From positions 45,368 to 101,248 of the forward strand of contig NVUM01000010.1 in NCBI GenBank assembly GCA_002733125.1: a stretch of 55,881 bases of DNA, in the 5' to 3' direction. Positions within the stretch are counted from its first letter, which is position 1. Every line of letters begins with the position of its first letter. The notes under the pieces were generated by a model, which made no database searches, was not told the origin of the DNA, and worked only from the letters and a program-made list of their open reading frames with translations. The stretch is from Porticoccus sp. Its GTDB lineage: Bacteria; Pseudomonadota; Gammaproteobacteria; Pseudomonadales; Porticoccaceae. This document shows, one piece after another, positions 46,193 to 55,881 of the stretch. The translations under genes and the position numbers were made by a program.

Positions 46193-47431
46193 TTACAAAT
46201 TTCCCTGAAACCAGCTTTTCAGCCGGGCGATAAAACTTTCCTTGGCACTCTCCCGGCGTCGCACGGGACGGGTGCCGTCCTGCTGTTGCTGCAAGCCATA
46301 GAGCAGCAGTCCGACGCCAGTGGAGTAGATCGGGTTGTCGACAATGTCGGCCAACCCCTTGATATTGTGTGGCGAGCCAACGCGCACCGGCATGTGGAAG
46401 ATCTCTTCCGCCAGTTCGATGACCCCCTCCATCTTCGAGGTGCCACCGGTCAGTACGACACCGGCGGCCACCAGATCTTCAAAACCGCTGCGACGCAACT
46501 CCGCCTGCACCAGGGTGAACAGTTCGTCGTAGCGCGGCTCGACCACTTCAGCCAGGGCCTGCCGGGACAGGTCCCGCGGTGCACGATCGCCGACACTGGG
46601 CACCTTGACGGTCTCGTCCGGACCGGTCAGCTTGGCCAGCGCACAGGCATACTTGACCTTCAGTTCTTCGGCGTGCGCGGTGGGCGTGCGCAGGGCGTGG
46701 GCAATGTCATTGGTCACCTGATCCCCGGCGATGGGAATGACCCCGGTATGACGAATGGCGCCGTCGGTGAAAATCGCGATATCCGTAGTTCCGCCACCGA
46801 TGTCCACCAGACAGACGCCGAGCTGCTTTTCATCTTCGGTGAGCACAGCGTAGGAAGAAGCCAGCTGCTCGAGAATGATGTCGTCGACCTCAAGGCCACA
46901 GCGCCGAATACATTTTTTAATGTTCTGGGCGGCATTCGCGGCACAGGTCACCAGATGCACTTTGGCTTCCAGACGGACACCCGACATGCCGAGCGGTTCG
47001 CGAACACCTTCCTGATTGTCAATAATGAATTCCTGGGGCAGGACGTGGAGGATCTCCTGGTCAGCGGGAATCGCCACGGCCCGCGCCGCATCGATAACCC
47101 GTTCAATATCCAGGGGCAACACCTCGCGATCGCGAATGGCCACGATACCGTGGGAGTTCAGGCTGCGGATGTGACTGCCGGCGATCCCCACATAGACCGA
47201 GTGAATATGGCACCCCGCCATCAACTCGGCTTCTTCAATTGCCCGCTGAATGGAATGAACCGTGGACTCGATGTTGACCACCACACCCTTTTTCAAACCG
47301 GAAGAAGGGTGCAGCCCGGTACCGACGATTTCCAGTGTGCCACCGGGTCCCGCCAGACCCACGATAGTCACGACTTTTGATGTGCCGATATCCAGCCCAA
47401 CAATGAGTTGTTCGTCATTTGAGTTCGCCAT
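46193..47431 (-). CDS. ftsA: Cell division protein FtsA
   Basis: Actin-like membrane anchor of FtsZ. From ATG 47431, with GAGG 8 bases ahead, it has 412 residues: IVGLDIGTSKVVTIVG phosphate-1 loop, the 1C subdomain (about 85-165), VCLVDIGGGTTDIAIF phosphate-2 loop near 207, GVVLTGGTSKMEGV adenosine loop near 335, and the C-terminal amphipathic membrane-targeting helix (ARLKSWFQGNL). Eight bases separate it from the ftsQ stop. Confidence 0.97.
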   Translation of the reverse strand: MANSNDEQLIVGLDIGTSKVVTIVGLAGPGGTLEIVGTGLHPSSGLKKGVVVNIESTVHSIQRAIEEAELMAGCHIHSVYVGIAGSHIRSLNSHGIVAIRDREVLPLDIERVIDAARAVAIPADQEILHVLPQEFIIDNQEGVREPLGMSGVRLEAKVHLVTCAANAAQNIKKCIRRCGLEVDDIILEQLASSYAVLTEDEKQLGVCLVDIGGGTTDIAIFTDGAIRHTGVIPIAGDQVTNDIAHALRTPTAHAEELKVKYACALAKLTGPDETVKVPSVGDRAPRDLSRQALAEVVEPRYDELFTLVQAELRRSGFEDLVAAGVVLTGGTSKMEGVIELAEEIFHMPVRVGSPHNIKGLADIVDNPIYSTGVGLLLYGLQQQQDGTRPVRRRESAKESFIARLKSWFQGNL

Positions 47432-47439
47432 TCTCGACC

Positions 47440-48270
47440 TCATACTTGCTCTGGTTCGCCAGATGCCATTGATAATTGCTGTTGTTTAAGTTGCGCCTGT
47501 TGCGCAGGTTTTTTCATCCACTGCACCGCGACACCGTTGTCATAACGAACATCTACCCGGTCAACCTCTGTCGCCCGCGTCTTGAGGTGCTGATCCCAGA
47601 CCAGCAGGAAACGGCGCATTTTTTCGATTATCTGATCGCGGCCGATCACCAGTTCCAGATCGTTGGTCAGTGTCAGTCGCCAGGCATCGCGGGCATCGCG
47701 TTTCAATGCTGCAATACGCAAGTCGGCCGGTTGTAGCATCTGCACCATCTGCCGGTAGAAGCGCATCATCTGTCGCTCACTGCGCTCAATACCTTCCAGC
47801 ACCGGCAGGTGTGACAGCATGCTGTTGTCGCCGATTTCCAGCCGCTCCCCGCGATGGTTGAGGAACGCACTGTCGCCCCAGCGGGCTATGGGCACCTCCT
47901 CTACCAGCCGGATCACCAGACTGTCCGGCCACTGGCGACTAATGCTGGCCTCCTCGATCCAGGGGTGCTGCTCCAGACCGTCGCGGATCCTTTGCAGGTC
48001 GAGGCTGATAAAACCACCACTCAACAGCGGCTCAACCATCTTCTGAATCTGCGCCTGATCCACCTGGGTGTATTGCCCCCGCACCAGGATCACCCCAATG
48101 GGCGCATCGACTTTCTCGAACACCAGCCACGCACCCCAACCGCTGCCGGCCAGCAATCCACTCAGCATCAGCAGCGACAGAACCCGTTGCAGCCTGGCCA
48201 GGCGCTCAGGCCAGGGCTTGATTTCGCCCCGCCTTTTGGCCCCTGCCATTTTTGGTAACTTGCCTGCCAT
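47440..48270 (-). CDS. ftsQ: Cell division protein FtsQ
   Basis: Bitopic inner-membrane protein linking early and late division proteins. From ATG 48270 (276 residues) it has a basic cytoplasmic tail, one membrane helix (about 33-55), a POTRA domain beginning IGVILVRGQYTQVDQAQIQ, then the FtsQ domain with WIEEASISRQWPDSLVIRLVEEVPIARWG. Start is uncertain: GTG 48321, 17 bases after ddl, has GAGG ahead and would add 17 residues; ATG 48270 has GGAGAG 11 bases ahead. Confidence 0.93.
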   Translation of the reverse strand: MAGKLPKMAGAKRRGEIKPWPERLARLQRVLSLLMLSGLLAGSGWGAWLVFEKVDAPIGVILVRGQYTQVDQAQIQKMVEPLLSGGFISLDLQRIRDGLEQHPWIEEASISRQWPDSLVIRLVEEVPIARWGDSAFLNHRGERLEIGDNSMLSHLPVLEGIERSERQMMRFYRQMVQMLQPADLRIAALKRDARDAWRLTLTNDLELVIGRDQIIEKMRRFLLVWDQHLKTRATEVDRVDVRYDNGVAVQWMKKPAQQAQLKQQQLSMASGEPEQV

Positions 48271-48338
48271 CGCTCCGTTGTCTCTCCGTTGTTGCCTTGC
48301 CAAATGTTCAGGTTGTATCACTCGTCCTCAAAGCGCTG

Positions 48339-49283
<945 letters not shown>

Positions 49284-50708
49284 TCACTGGACCAATTGTC
49301 GATCGTCGAGCAGTTTCACCAACCTGCCTACACTGCCCGCCCCCTGGGTCATCACCAGATCACCGTCGCGGAGCAGGTCTTTCAGCACATCGCCGACAGT
49401 TTCAATGTCTTTCACATAGATCGGTTCCACCAGCCCGCGCTGACGAATACTGCGACACAGGGCGCGGCTGTCCGCACCGGGGATCTCCTCTTCGCCAGCG
49501 GGATAAACCTCCAGCAGGATCAGCACATCGCAACCGGAGAGCACCTGTACAAAGTCTTCGTAGAGGTCACGGGTTCGGGTGTAGCGGTGTGGCTGGAAAA
49601 CCATGACCAGACGCCGCTCGGGCCAACCTTCACGCACGGCTTTGATGGTGACGGCCACTTCTTTCGGGTGATGGCCGTAGTCATCCACCAGCATGGCCGT
49701 GCCACCGCTCACGGGGTATTCGCCGTAAATTTCAAAACGTCGACCCACCCCCTGGAAATTGGCAAGCCCACTCTGGATGGCCTGGTCGTCGACACCTTCA
49801 TCGGTGGCGACAGCCACCACTGCCGCTGCGTTCAACACGTTGTGCTCCCCGGGAATATTCAGGGAGATGGGCAGGGGCTCGGCATGATCTGGCCGATAGA
49901 TCACGAAATGGCTGTTGTTCTGTTGAATACTGACCTGGTCAATGCGGAAATCGGCATCCTCGGCAAAACCGTAGGTCAGCACCGGGCGCGACACCAGCGG
50001 CAGAATTTCGCGGATCACCGGCTCGTCGATACACAGCACCGCCAGCCCGTAAAACGGCAGGTTGTGCAAAAACTCGACAAACGTCTGCTTGAGCCGGTTG
50101 AAATCAAATCCGTAGGTTTCCATGTGGTCGGCATCGATATTGGTCACGATGGCCACCATCGGTTGCAGGTGGAGAAAAGAGGCATCGCTCTCATCCGCTT
50201 CGGCCACCAGGTAGCGGCTCTCCCCCAACCGTGCGTTGGTTCCCGCGCTCTTCACCAACCCGCCGATGACGAAAGTCGGGTCCTTGCCACTGGCGGCCAG
50301 TACTGATGCAAGCAAACTGGTGGTGGTGGTTTTACCGTGCGTACCCGCCACCGCAATGCCGTGTCGATAGCGCATCAGCTCCGCCAGCATTTCCGCGCGG
50401 CGAACAACCGGAATGCGCCGTTCCCGCGCACTGACAATCTCGGGGTTGTCTTCATCCACAGCGGAGGACTGCACCACCACATCCGCATCCGCAATATGCT
50501 CGGCCGCATGCCCCAGGGTAATCCGGACACCGAGTTGACGCAGCCTGACAATATTGCTGTTGTCCGCCAGATCGGAGCCGGAAATCACATAGCCCTGATT
50601 CAGCAATACTTCGGCGATGCCACACATGCCGCTGCCACCAATACCAATAAAGTGGATACGGCGGATACGGCGCATTTCCGGTACGGGATGAAAGCCTTTA
50701 GCGTCCAC
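49284..50708 (-). CDS. murC: UDP-N-acetylmuramate--L-alanine ligase
   Basis: Adds the first amino acid to UDP-MurNAc. I start it at GTG 50708 because GAGGAGG lies 6 bases ahead; it overlaps the murG end by 11 bases and gives 474 residues. Motifs: [20 protein letters not shown], the ATP loop [33 protein letters not shown], and [19 protein letters not shown]. An ATG at 50675 is an alternative that would skip 11 residues. Confidence 0.96.
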   Translation of the reverse strand: MDAKGFHPVPEMRRIRRIHFIGIGGSGMCGIAEVLLNQGYVISGSDLADNSNIVRLRQLGVRITLGHAAEHIADADVVVQSSAVDEDNPEIVSARERRIPVVRRAEMLAELMRYRHGIAVAGTHGKTTTTSLLASVLAASGKDPTFVIGGLVKSAGTNARLGESRYLVAEADESDASFLHLQPMVAIVTNIDADHMETYGFDFNRLKQTFVEFLHNLPFYGLAVLCIDEPVIREILPLVSRPVLTYGFAEDADFRIDQVSIQQNNSHFVIYRPDHAEPLPISLNIPGEHNVLNAAAVVAVATDEGVDDQAIQSGLANFQGVGRRFEIYGEYPVSGGTAMLVDDYGHHPKEVAVTIKAVREGWPERRLVMVFQPHRYTRTRDLYEDFVQVLSGCDVLILLEVYPAGEEEIPGADSRALCRSIRQRGLVEPIYVKDIETVGDVLKDLLRDGDLVMTQGAGSVGRLVKLLDDRQLVQ

Positions 50709-51783
50709 GGCAAACCTCCTCGCAAATTTCGGCCATGGTCTCTGCCACATCGGGTCTGGCCAGTTTTCGCGCATTCAGCGCGCGCTGTTGCAACTGGCCG
50801 GCATCCGCCAGCCAGTCCGTCAGCAATGACGCCAGTTTTTCAGCGGTCAGGTCCTGTTGCTGGATCATGTCGGCCGCGCCCTCGGCCACCAGCCACTGGC
50901 CGTTGCCGGTCTGGTGGTCATCAATGGCGTGGGGGTACGGAATGAGAATGGCACCGATGCCCGCCGACGCCAGCTCGGAGACGGTCAGGGCACCTGCCCT
51001 GCAAACCACCATGTCCGCCCAGCCATAGGCGTCGGCCATATCCTTGATAAAGGGCTCGATCTCGGCATTCACACCCTGTTGCTCATAGGCCGCAGCGGTG
51101 GCATCCACATGATCCCTGCCACACTGGTGACGGATGACGGGCCGCTGCGCTTCAGGCAGCAGTGCCAGCGCCGTCGGCAGGATCTGATTGATGGCCAGCG
51201 CACCGAGGCTACCGCCCAGCACCAGAAGATGGCGGGGCCTGTCCGCCGGGGCAATTCGTTGCTGCGGAGCGCCGAGCGCCGCAATCTCGGACCGCACCGG
51301 ATTGCCGGTCCACACCGCGTCGGGCAGGGCATCGGGAAACCCCGACAGCACCCGGTTGGCCACCTTCGCCAGCAAACGGTTGGTGGTTCCGGCCACGGCA
51401 TTCTGTTCGTGAATAACCAGCGGAATACCCAGTAATTTGGCTGCCAGGCCGCCGGGGCCAGAGGCAAACCCGCCAAATCCCAGCACCACATCCGGCCGCT
51501 CGCAGCGCAATACGGTGATGGCCTGAGAAAGTGCCCGCAACAACTGCCAGGGTGCGCTGATCAGCTTGTGCCACCCCTTACCGCGTAACCCCGCCACCTC
51601 GATATAACGGATCGGGAAACGATTGGCCGGCACCAGTTCGGCCTCGATACCGCGCCGGGTGCCGAGCCAGCACACCGCAATATCGCGCGCGCGCAGGACA
51701 TGCGCCACCGCCAGAGCGGGGAACACGTGTCCACCAGTGCCGCCGGCCATGACCATCACCTTGTTACAACTCCGCTCTGTCAC
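50698..51783 (-). CDS. murG: Lipid II synthase (undecaprenyl-PP-MurNAc-pentapeptide GlcNAc transferase)
   Basis: GT28 transferase on the inner face of the inner membrane that converts lipid I to lipid II. The 361 residues show [20 protein letters not shown] near 8, [40 protein letters not shown], the second glycine loop [16 protein letters not shown], and the donor site [23 protein letters not shown] start at 51783 overlaps the ftsW stop by 20 bases; an ATG eight codons in is an alternative. Confidence 0.96.
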   Translation of the reverse strand: MTERSCNKVMVMAGGTGGHVFPALAVAHVLRARDIAVCWLGTRRGIEAELVPANRFPIRYIEVAGLRGKGWHKLISAPWQLLRALSQAITVLRCERPDVVLGFGGFASGPGGLAAKLLGIPLVIHEQNAVAGTTNRLLAKVANRVLSGFPDALPDAVWTGNPVRSEIAALGAPQQRIAPADRPRHLLVLGGSLGALAINQILPTALALLPEAQRPVIRHQCGRDHVDATAAAYEQQGVNAEIEPFIKDMADAYGWADMVVCRAGALTVSELASAGIGAILIPYPHAIDDHQTGNGQWLVAEGAADMIQQQDLTAEKLASLLTDWLADAGQLQQRALNARKLARPDVAETMAEICEEVCRGR

Positions 51784-52948
51784 GTCTCACCTGTTTTGCA
51801 ACGGCCTGTACATCATCCATCTCCCGGCTGATTCTCAGCACCAGTGCCACCATGGCACAACACACCAGCAAGCTGCTGCCGCCGTAACTGATGAAGGGCA
51901 GTGTCAGCCCCTTGGTGGGCAGCAGCCCGGAGGTGACACCGATATTGATAAACGCCTGGCCCGCCAGCACGATTGCGATACCGAAACAGCTGTAGGCGGC
52001 AAACCAGTCTTCCTGCCGAACTGCCTTTCTCGCCACATGCACAATTCGCGACACCAGCAGGCTGTAGAGCCCGAGCACAACCGCAACCCCGATCAGACCG
52101 AACTCCTCGGCATAGATTGAGAACACGAAATCCGTGTGGGCCTCGGGCAGAAAAAACAATTTCTGGATACTGTTGCCCAGACCAACCCCGAACCACTCGC
52201 CACGACCAAAGGCGATCAGCGACTGGGTTAACTGATAACCGCTGTCGTATTGATGGGCCCAGGGATCGAGGAACGTCACCAGACGCTCAAGGCGGTAGGG
52301 GGAGATCAACGCCATCGAGGCAATACCACCGATACCGGCGAGCAACAGCCCGCTGAACAACCACAGCTTTGCACCGCCGATGAACAGCATGGCCAGCACC
52401 GTGCCGCACACCACAACCATTGAGCCAAAATCCGGCTCCAGCAGTAACAGACCAGCGACGCCAATCAACAGCAGTACCGGCCTGATCATGCTTTTCCAGC
52501 ACTCACGCAGCTCCCGTTGATAACGTTCCAGATAGCTGGCCATGAACAGAATCATCATGAACTTGGCCACTTCGGACACCTGCAGATTGATTGGTCCCAG
52601 GGGGATCCAGCGCTGGGCACCGTTGACGCGGCGACCAATTCCGGGAATCAGCACCGCCACCAGTAAGATGATGGTGACCACCAGCAGAGGTACCGCGTTG
52701 TGATACCAGAATCGCGATGGCATGTAGAGAAACAGCGCAGCTACTACCAATCCCAGAGTCATGTACAACACCTGGCGCTTGAGAAAATAGAAACCGTCGC
52801 CAAGACTGTGTTCGGCAAAGCTGATGGAAGCCGAGCTGATCATCACCAGTCCGATGGTGGCAATAGCGATTGTCGACAGCAGCAACCACTGATCGAGCTC
52901 CCGCAGGAACAGGGTGATGCGCGGCCAGTAGACAGCGGCAAGATTCAT
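51764..52948 (-). CDS. ftsW: Lipid II polymerase FtsW (SEDS family)
   Basis: Division-specific SEDS glycosyltransferase working with FtsI. The 394 residues hold about ten membrane helices. Landmarks: GIGRRVNGAQRWIPLGPINLQVSE, LLEPDFGSMVVV, the FGVGLGNSIQKLFFLPEAHTDF-like periplasmic loop (WFGVGLGNSIQKLF, PEAHTDFVFS) with the catalytic-loop Asp, and LPFISYGGSSL. Its ATG overlaps the murD stop by 4 bases. Confidence 0.97.
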   Translation of the reverse strand: MNLAAVYWPRITLFLRELDQWLLLSTIAIATIGLVMISSASISFAEHSLGDGFYFLKRQVLYMTLGLVVAALFLYMPSRFWYHNAVPLLVVTIILLVAVLIPGIGRRVNGAQRWIPLGPINLQVSEVAKFMMILFMASYLERYQRELRECWKSMIRPVLLLIGVAGLLLLEPDFGSMVVVCGTVLAMLFIGGAKLWLFSGLLLAGIGGIASMALISPYRLERLVTFLDPWAHQYDSGYQLTQSLIAFGRGEWFGVGLGNSIQKLFFLPEAHTDFVFSIYAEEFGLIGVAVVLGLYSLLVSRIVHVARKAVRQEDWFAAYSCFGIAIVLAGQAFINIGVTSGLLPTKGLTLPFISYGGSSLLVCCAMVALVLRISREMDDVQAVAKQVRRDRAEL

Positions 52949-54294
52949 CGCAATGCCTCCGCCGCCCGGACAAATTGTTCACCGCGGTCAGCAAAACCCC
53001 GGAACATATCAAAACTGGCACAGGCCGGTGACAACAACACGATGTCTCCGGGTCTGGCAACCTGTGCTGCGGCCATGACTGCCGCATCGAGACCAGTGGC
53101 AAACAGCACGGGAACGGTACCCGCCACGGCATCGCCAATGACCGGCGCATCCTCGCCCATCAGGATCAGTTGCCTGACAGCGCCCTGCAGGACCCTGGCC
53201 AGCGGGGCAAAATCCTGCCCCTTGCCCTGTCCACCGGCGATCAGCACCAGATTGTCAGCACCGCGCAGACCGGCGATTGCCGCCAGGGTGGCTCCGACAT
53301 TGGTGGCCTTGGAGTCATTGATATAGGTGACACCGTTACGCGTCGCCACCCGCTGACAGCGGTGAGGCAGGCCCTCAAAACGCCGCAACACGGCCAGCAT
53401 CGGGTCCATTGGCAGACCGGCTGCCGTTCCCAGCGCCAGGGCCGCCAGTGCGTTGGCGGTATTGTGTCGCCCCGTCATGCCCAGTTCCCGCTCCGCCAGC
53501 AACGGTTCAAACTGGTAGTACAACCAGGACTCACCCTGGTGCTGACGCAGACCAAAGCCTTTGAAATCGGGCTGATCGAGCCCGAAACTCCACTGTTTGA
53601 CGGTATCGCCCACCAGCGCCGCACTGAGCCGATCGTCGCGATTGGTCACCACCTGGCGAGCCCCGATAAAAATCCGGTGCTTGGCCTGATGGTAGTCCAA
53701 CAAACTGTGATAGCGGTCCATGTGGTCGAGACTGATGTTCAGCACAGTGGCGACTTCTGCATTCAGCGCCAGCACGGACTCCAGTTGAAAACTGGACAGC
53801 TCCAGGACGTAATAAGCGACGTTGGGCGCCAGCAGATCGAGCACGGGCACGCCGAGATTGCCGCCCACCGCGGCGTCGATGCCGGCTTCCGCAAACATCT
53901 CCCCCACCAGAGTGGTGACGGTACTTTTGCCGTTGGAACCCGTGATGGCGACGATCGGCGCGCTGGTGCACCGGGCAAACAGCTCAATGTCGCCAATCAC
54001 CGGAATTCCGGCCTCAACGGCTGTTTTTACCGCCGGATGCTGGCGCGATAACCCGGGGCTGAGAATGACTTCATCGGCACCCAGAAAGGCGTCGTCGTTT
54101 AACTCGCCCAGGACCAGCGAGACCCCGGGCAGCTCGCTTTGTAGCTGTGCCAGGCAGGGTGGGTTGGCGCGACTGTCGAGCACCACAAACCGCTCACCCA
54201 TCTCGTTTAAATGACGCGCCACGGACAAACCGGTGACGCCGAGACCGGCGACCACCTTCAGTTTGCTACTGGCGATTAATTGCGTCATTGCCAC
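52945..54294 (-). CDS. murD: UDP-N-acetylmuramoylalanine--D-glutamate ligase
   Basis: Adds D-Glu to UDP-MurNAc-L-Ala in the cytosol. The 449 residues have VVAGLGVTGLSVARHL at the N-terminus, VILSPGLSR, the ATP loop ITGSNGKSTVTTLVGEM near 113, YVLELSSFQLE near 157, LDHMDRYHSLLDYHQAKHRIF, and INDSKATNVGATLAAI near 320. A second in-frame ATG lies two codons in. Tightly packed between mraY and ftsW. Confidence 0.97.
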   Translation of the reverse strand: MAMTQLIASSKLKVVAGLGVTGLSVARHLNEMGERFVVLDSRANPPCLAQLQSELPGVSLVLGELNDDAFLGADEVILSPGLSRQHPAVKTAVEAGIPVIGDIELFARCTSAPIVAITGSNGKSTVTTLVGEMFAEAGIDAAVGGNLGVPVLDLLAPNVAYYVLELSSFQLESVLALNAEVATVLNISLDHMDRYHSLLDYHQAKHRIFIGARQVVTNRDDRLSAALVGDTVKQWSFGLDQPDFKGFGLRQHQGESWLYYQFEPLLAERELGMTGRHNTANALAALALGTAAGLPMDPMLAVLRRFEGLPHRCQRVATRNGVTYINDSKATNVGATLAAIAGLRGADNLVLIAGGQGKGQDFAPLARVLQGAVRQLILMGEDAPVIGDAVAGTVPVLFATGLDAAVMAAAQVARPGDIVLLSPACASFDMFRGFADRGEQFVRAAEALR

Positions 54295-54309
54295 TCCCGT
54301 ATCCTTCCC

Positions 54310-55392
54310 TTAACGCAGCTTCAGGGTAGCCAGGCCAAACAGCACCAGCACCAGCGTAATAATCCAGAAACGCACAATCACGCGCGGCTCCGGCCAACCT
54401 TTTAGTTCAAAATGGTGATGGATCGGCGCCATGCGAAAAATCCGCCGTCCGGTCAATTTGAAGGAGGCCACCTGCATGATCACCGAGACGGTTTCCAGTA
54501 CGAACACGCCCGCCATAATGAAAAACACAATTTCGTGGCGCACGATCACTGCGATGGTGCCCAGTGCCGCCCCCAGCGCCAGCGCACCCACATCCCCCAT
54601 GAATACCTGGGCCGGGTAGGTGTTGAACCAGAGAAAACCGAGACCGGCACCACCCAGTGCTGCGCAGAACACCACCAGTTCGCCCGCACCCACCACATAG
54701 GGAATGTGCAGATAACTGGCAAACTGGGCGTTGCCCACGGCATAGGCGATCACCCCCAGTGCACCACCGATGACGACACTGGGCATGATCGCCAACCCAT
54801 CCAGGCCATCGGTCAGGTTGACAGCGTTGCTGCTGCCCACGATCACGAAATACGCCAGCAGCACATAGAACAGGCCCAGTGGCAGCGCCACCTCCTTGAA
54901 GAACGGTACGATCAGCTCGTTCTCCGCACCGGCACTACCGGTGTAGTAAAGAAAAAAGGCAGCCCCAAATCCCGCAACCGACTGCCAGAAATATTTCCAC
55001 CGGGCCGGCAGGCCACGGGAGTTTTTTTCCACCACTTTGCGATAATCATCCACCCAGCCGACGGCGCCAAAGGCCAGCGTCACCGCCAGAACCACCCAGA
55101 CATAACGGTTAGTGAGATCGGACCAAAGCAGCGCACTGATAAAAATGGACAGAATAATCAGTGCACCACCCATGGTCGGCGTGCCGGATTTACTGAGGTG
55201 GCTCTGCGGACCATCGTTGCGCACCGACTGTCCGATCTGCAGATGATTGAGCCGACGGATCATCATCGGACCCAGCACCAACGACAGTCCCAGCGCCGTG
55301 AGCGCACCGAGAATGCCGCGAAATGTCAGGTACTTCACTACGCCGAAAACGGTGAAGTACTGTGTCAGGTAGTCTGCCAGTAAAAGCAACAT
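54310..55392 (-). CDS. mraY: Phospho-N-acetylmuramoyl-pentapeptide transferase
   Basis: Transfers phospho-MurNAc-pentapeptide to undecaprenyl phosphate, making lipid I. The 360 residues have about ten membrane helices, the Asp-pair motif [20 protein letters not shown] near 112, [10 protein letters not shown] near 193, [12 protein letters not shown] near 268, and the [14 protein letters not shown] signature near 328. It starts two bases before the murF-like gene ends. Confidence 0.97.
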   Translation of the reverse strand: MLLLLADYLTQYFTVFGVVKYLTFRGILGALTALGLSLVLGPMMIRRLNHLQIGQSVRNDGPQSHLSKSGTPTMGGALIILSIFISALLWSDLTNRYVWVVLAVTLAFGAVGWVDDYRKVVEKNSRGLPARWKYFWQSVAGFGAAFFLYYTGSAGAENELIVPFFKEVALPLGLFYVLLAYFVIVGSSNAVNLTDGLDGLAIMPSVVIGGALGVIAYAVGNAQFASYLHIPYVVGAGELVVFCAALGGAGLGFLWFNTYPAQVFMGDVGALALGAALGTIAVIVRHEIVFFIMAGVFVLETVSVIMQVASFKLTGRRIFRMAPIHHHFELKGWPEPRVIVRFWIITLVLVLFGLATLKLR

Positions 55393-55394
55393 GG

Positions 55395-55881
55395 CTAGTG
55401 TTCCCCCAGTTCCGTTATCATCTTCACCACAGTGTCCATGGCCATGAAACGCGATCCCTTCACCAATACCACGGCATCTTTATCCAGCAGGCTCTGCAAC
55501 CTTTCCAGCAGCTGCTCCTTGCTGTCCAAATGTTCAGCCCCCGGACCAAACTCGCGAACCGTATTGATCGATAAAGGCCCGATTGCGAGCAGGTGAGAGA
55601 CACCTTTCTCTGCGGCATAGCGCCCCACCTCACCATGCAGCGCCGCTTCGCTCTCGCCCGCGAAGCCGCGCCCGGCAACAGCCGTTTTGATGCCCTGATC
55701 GCGTAACCAGCGCATCCCTTTCAGGCTCTCGTCAAAGGCGCCTTCGCCCCGTTCAAGGTCATGCCAAAGGGCCGTGTGATGATCGAGCGAGATTCGCAGT
55801 GTCATCGCGCCGGGGTAGGCGGCCTGCAATCGCGACAGCTCGCCCTGACAGCGTTTGCGCATCATCGGCTTCATCGCGTTG
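55395..55881 (-). CDS. murF: MurF C-terminal part joined in frame to a radical-SAM-like segment (runs off right edge)
   Basis: The last 85 or so residues are the C-terminal domain of UDP-MurNAc-tripeptide--D-Ala-D-Ala ligase ([20 protein letters not shown], then [15 protein letters not shown]), in the correct place before mraY. The upstream part is not MurF: where the family has a YNANP segment and a GDM-ELG loop, this frame reads NAMKPMM, then [20 protein letters not shown] and [17 protein letters not shown], which resemble radical SAM proteins (the TNAM-P and RxSLDH...HD..RG pattern). The change falls near 55635-55665. A contig-end misassembly is the simplest explanation; a genuine gene fusion or recombination remnant is possible. 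Confidence 0.7.
   Translation of the reverse strand, partial: NAMKPMMRKRCQGELSRLQAAYPGAMTLRISLDHHTALWHDLERGEGAFDESLKGMRWLRDQGIKTAVAGRGFAGESEAALHGEVGRYAAEKGVSHLLAIGPLSINTVREFGPGAEHLDSKEQLLERLQSLLDKDAVVLVKGSRFMAMDTVVKMITELGEH

Overview
The window looks like a chromosomal segment of a Gram-negative gammaproteobacterium. Gene content and order recall Pseudomonas and the Cellvibrionales-type marine relatives (an inference from gene order, not a taxonomic search). The supporting blocks are nadC-DUF1631-ampD-ampE; pilA divergent from pilB-pilC-pilD-coaE-yacG; and a complete run from murF/mraY through ftsZ-lpxC-M23 peptidase-secA-argJ-mutT. Both edges cut genes: sbcB on the left and a murF-like gene on the right. 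I saw no tRNA, rRNA or CRISPR array.

Layout. (1) 1-8.7 kb, housekeeping: exonuclease I, an OmpA-type porin, class I fumarase, a coiled-coil membrane protein, a PuuD-like membrane protein, iron superoxide dismutase, groES-groEL behind a heat-shock-type promoter, and fxsA. (2) 8.8-17.3 kb: an alkyltransferase-like DNA repair protein, muropeptide permease AmpG, an ABC-2 export pair, AmpE and AmpD, a DUF1631 protein and nadC. AmpG, AmpD and AmpE serve cell-wall recycling. (3) 17.3-32.4 kb: an accessory block lying where Pseudomonas has nadC next to pilA. It carries a putative inositol-lipid operon (CDP-alcohol phosphotransferase, GtrA-like protein, inositol-phosphate synthase), an iron(III) ABC importer with a Fur-like box, an unrecognised 500-residue protein, a visibly AT-rich cluster of Gtr-like glycosyltransferases, and a sulfatase-fold membrane phosphotransferase next to pilA. 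(4) 32.5-38.4 kb: type IV pilus genes with a sigma-54 pilA promoter, plus a 266-bp inverted-repeat element inserted exactly in the pilC stop codon. (5) 38.5-55.9 kb, minus strand: mutT, argJ, secA, an M23 peptidase, lpxC and the division/cell-wall cluster.

The strongest leads are these. First, the block between nadC and pilA may hold a pilin- or surface-glycan-decorating module (Thr-nucleophile phosphotransferase, GT-C, GtrA/GtrB-like pair, GT2 and methyltransferase). Second, the inositol-lipid operon is unusual in this group. Third, the pilC/pilD mobile element is sharply defined. Fourth, ampD appears to start at ATT. Fifth, the right-edge reading frame joins a radical-SAM-like segment to the MurF C-terminus and may be an assembly chimera.
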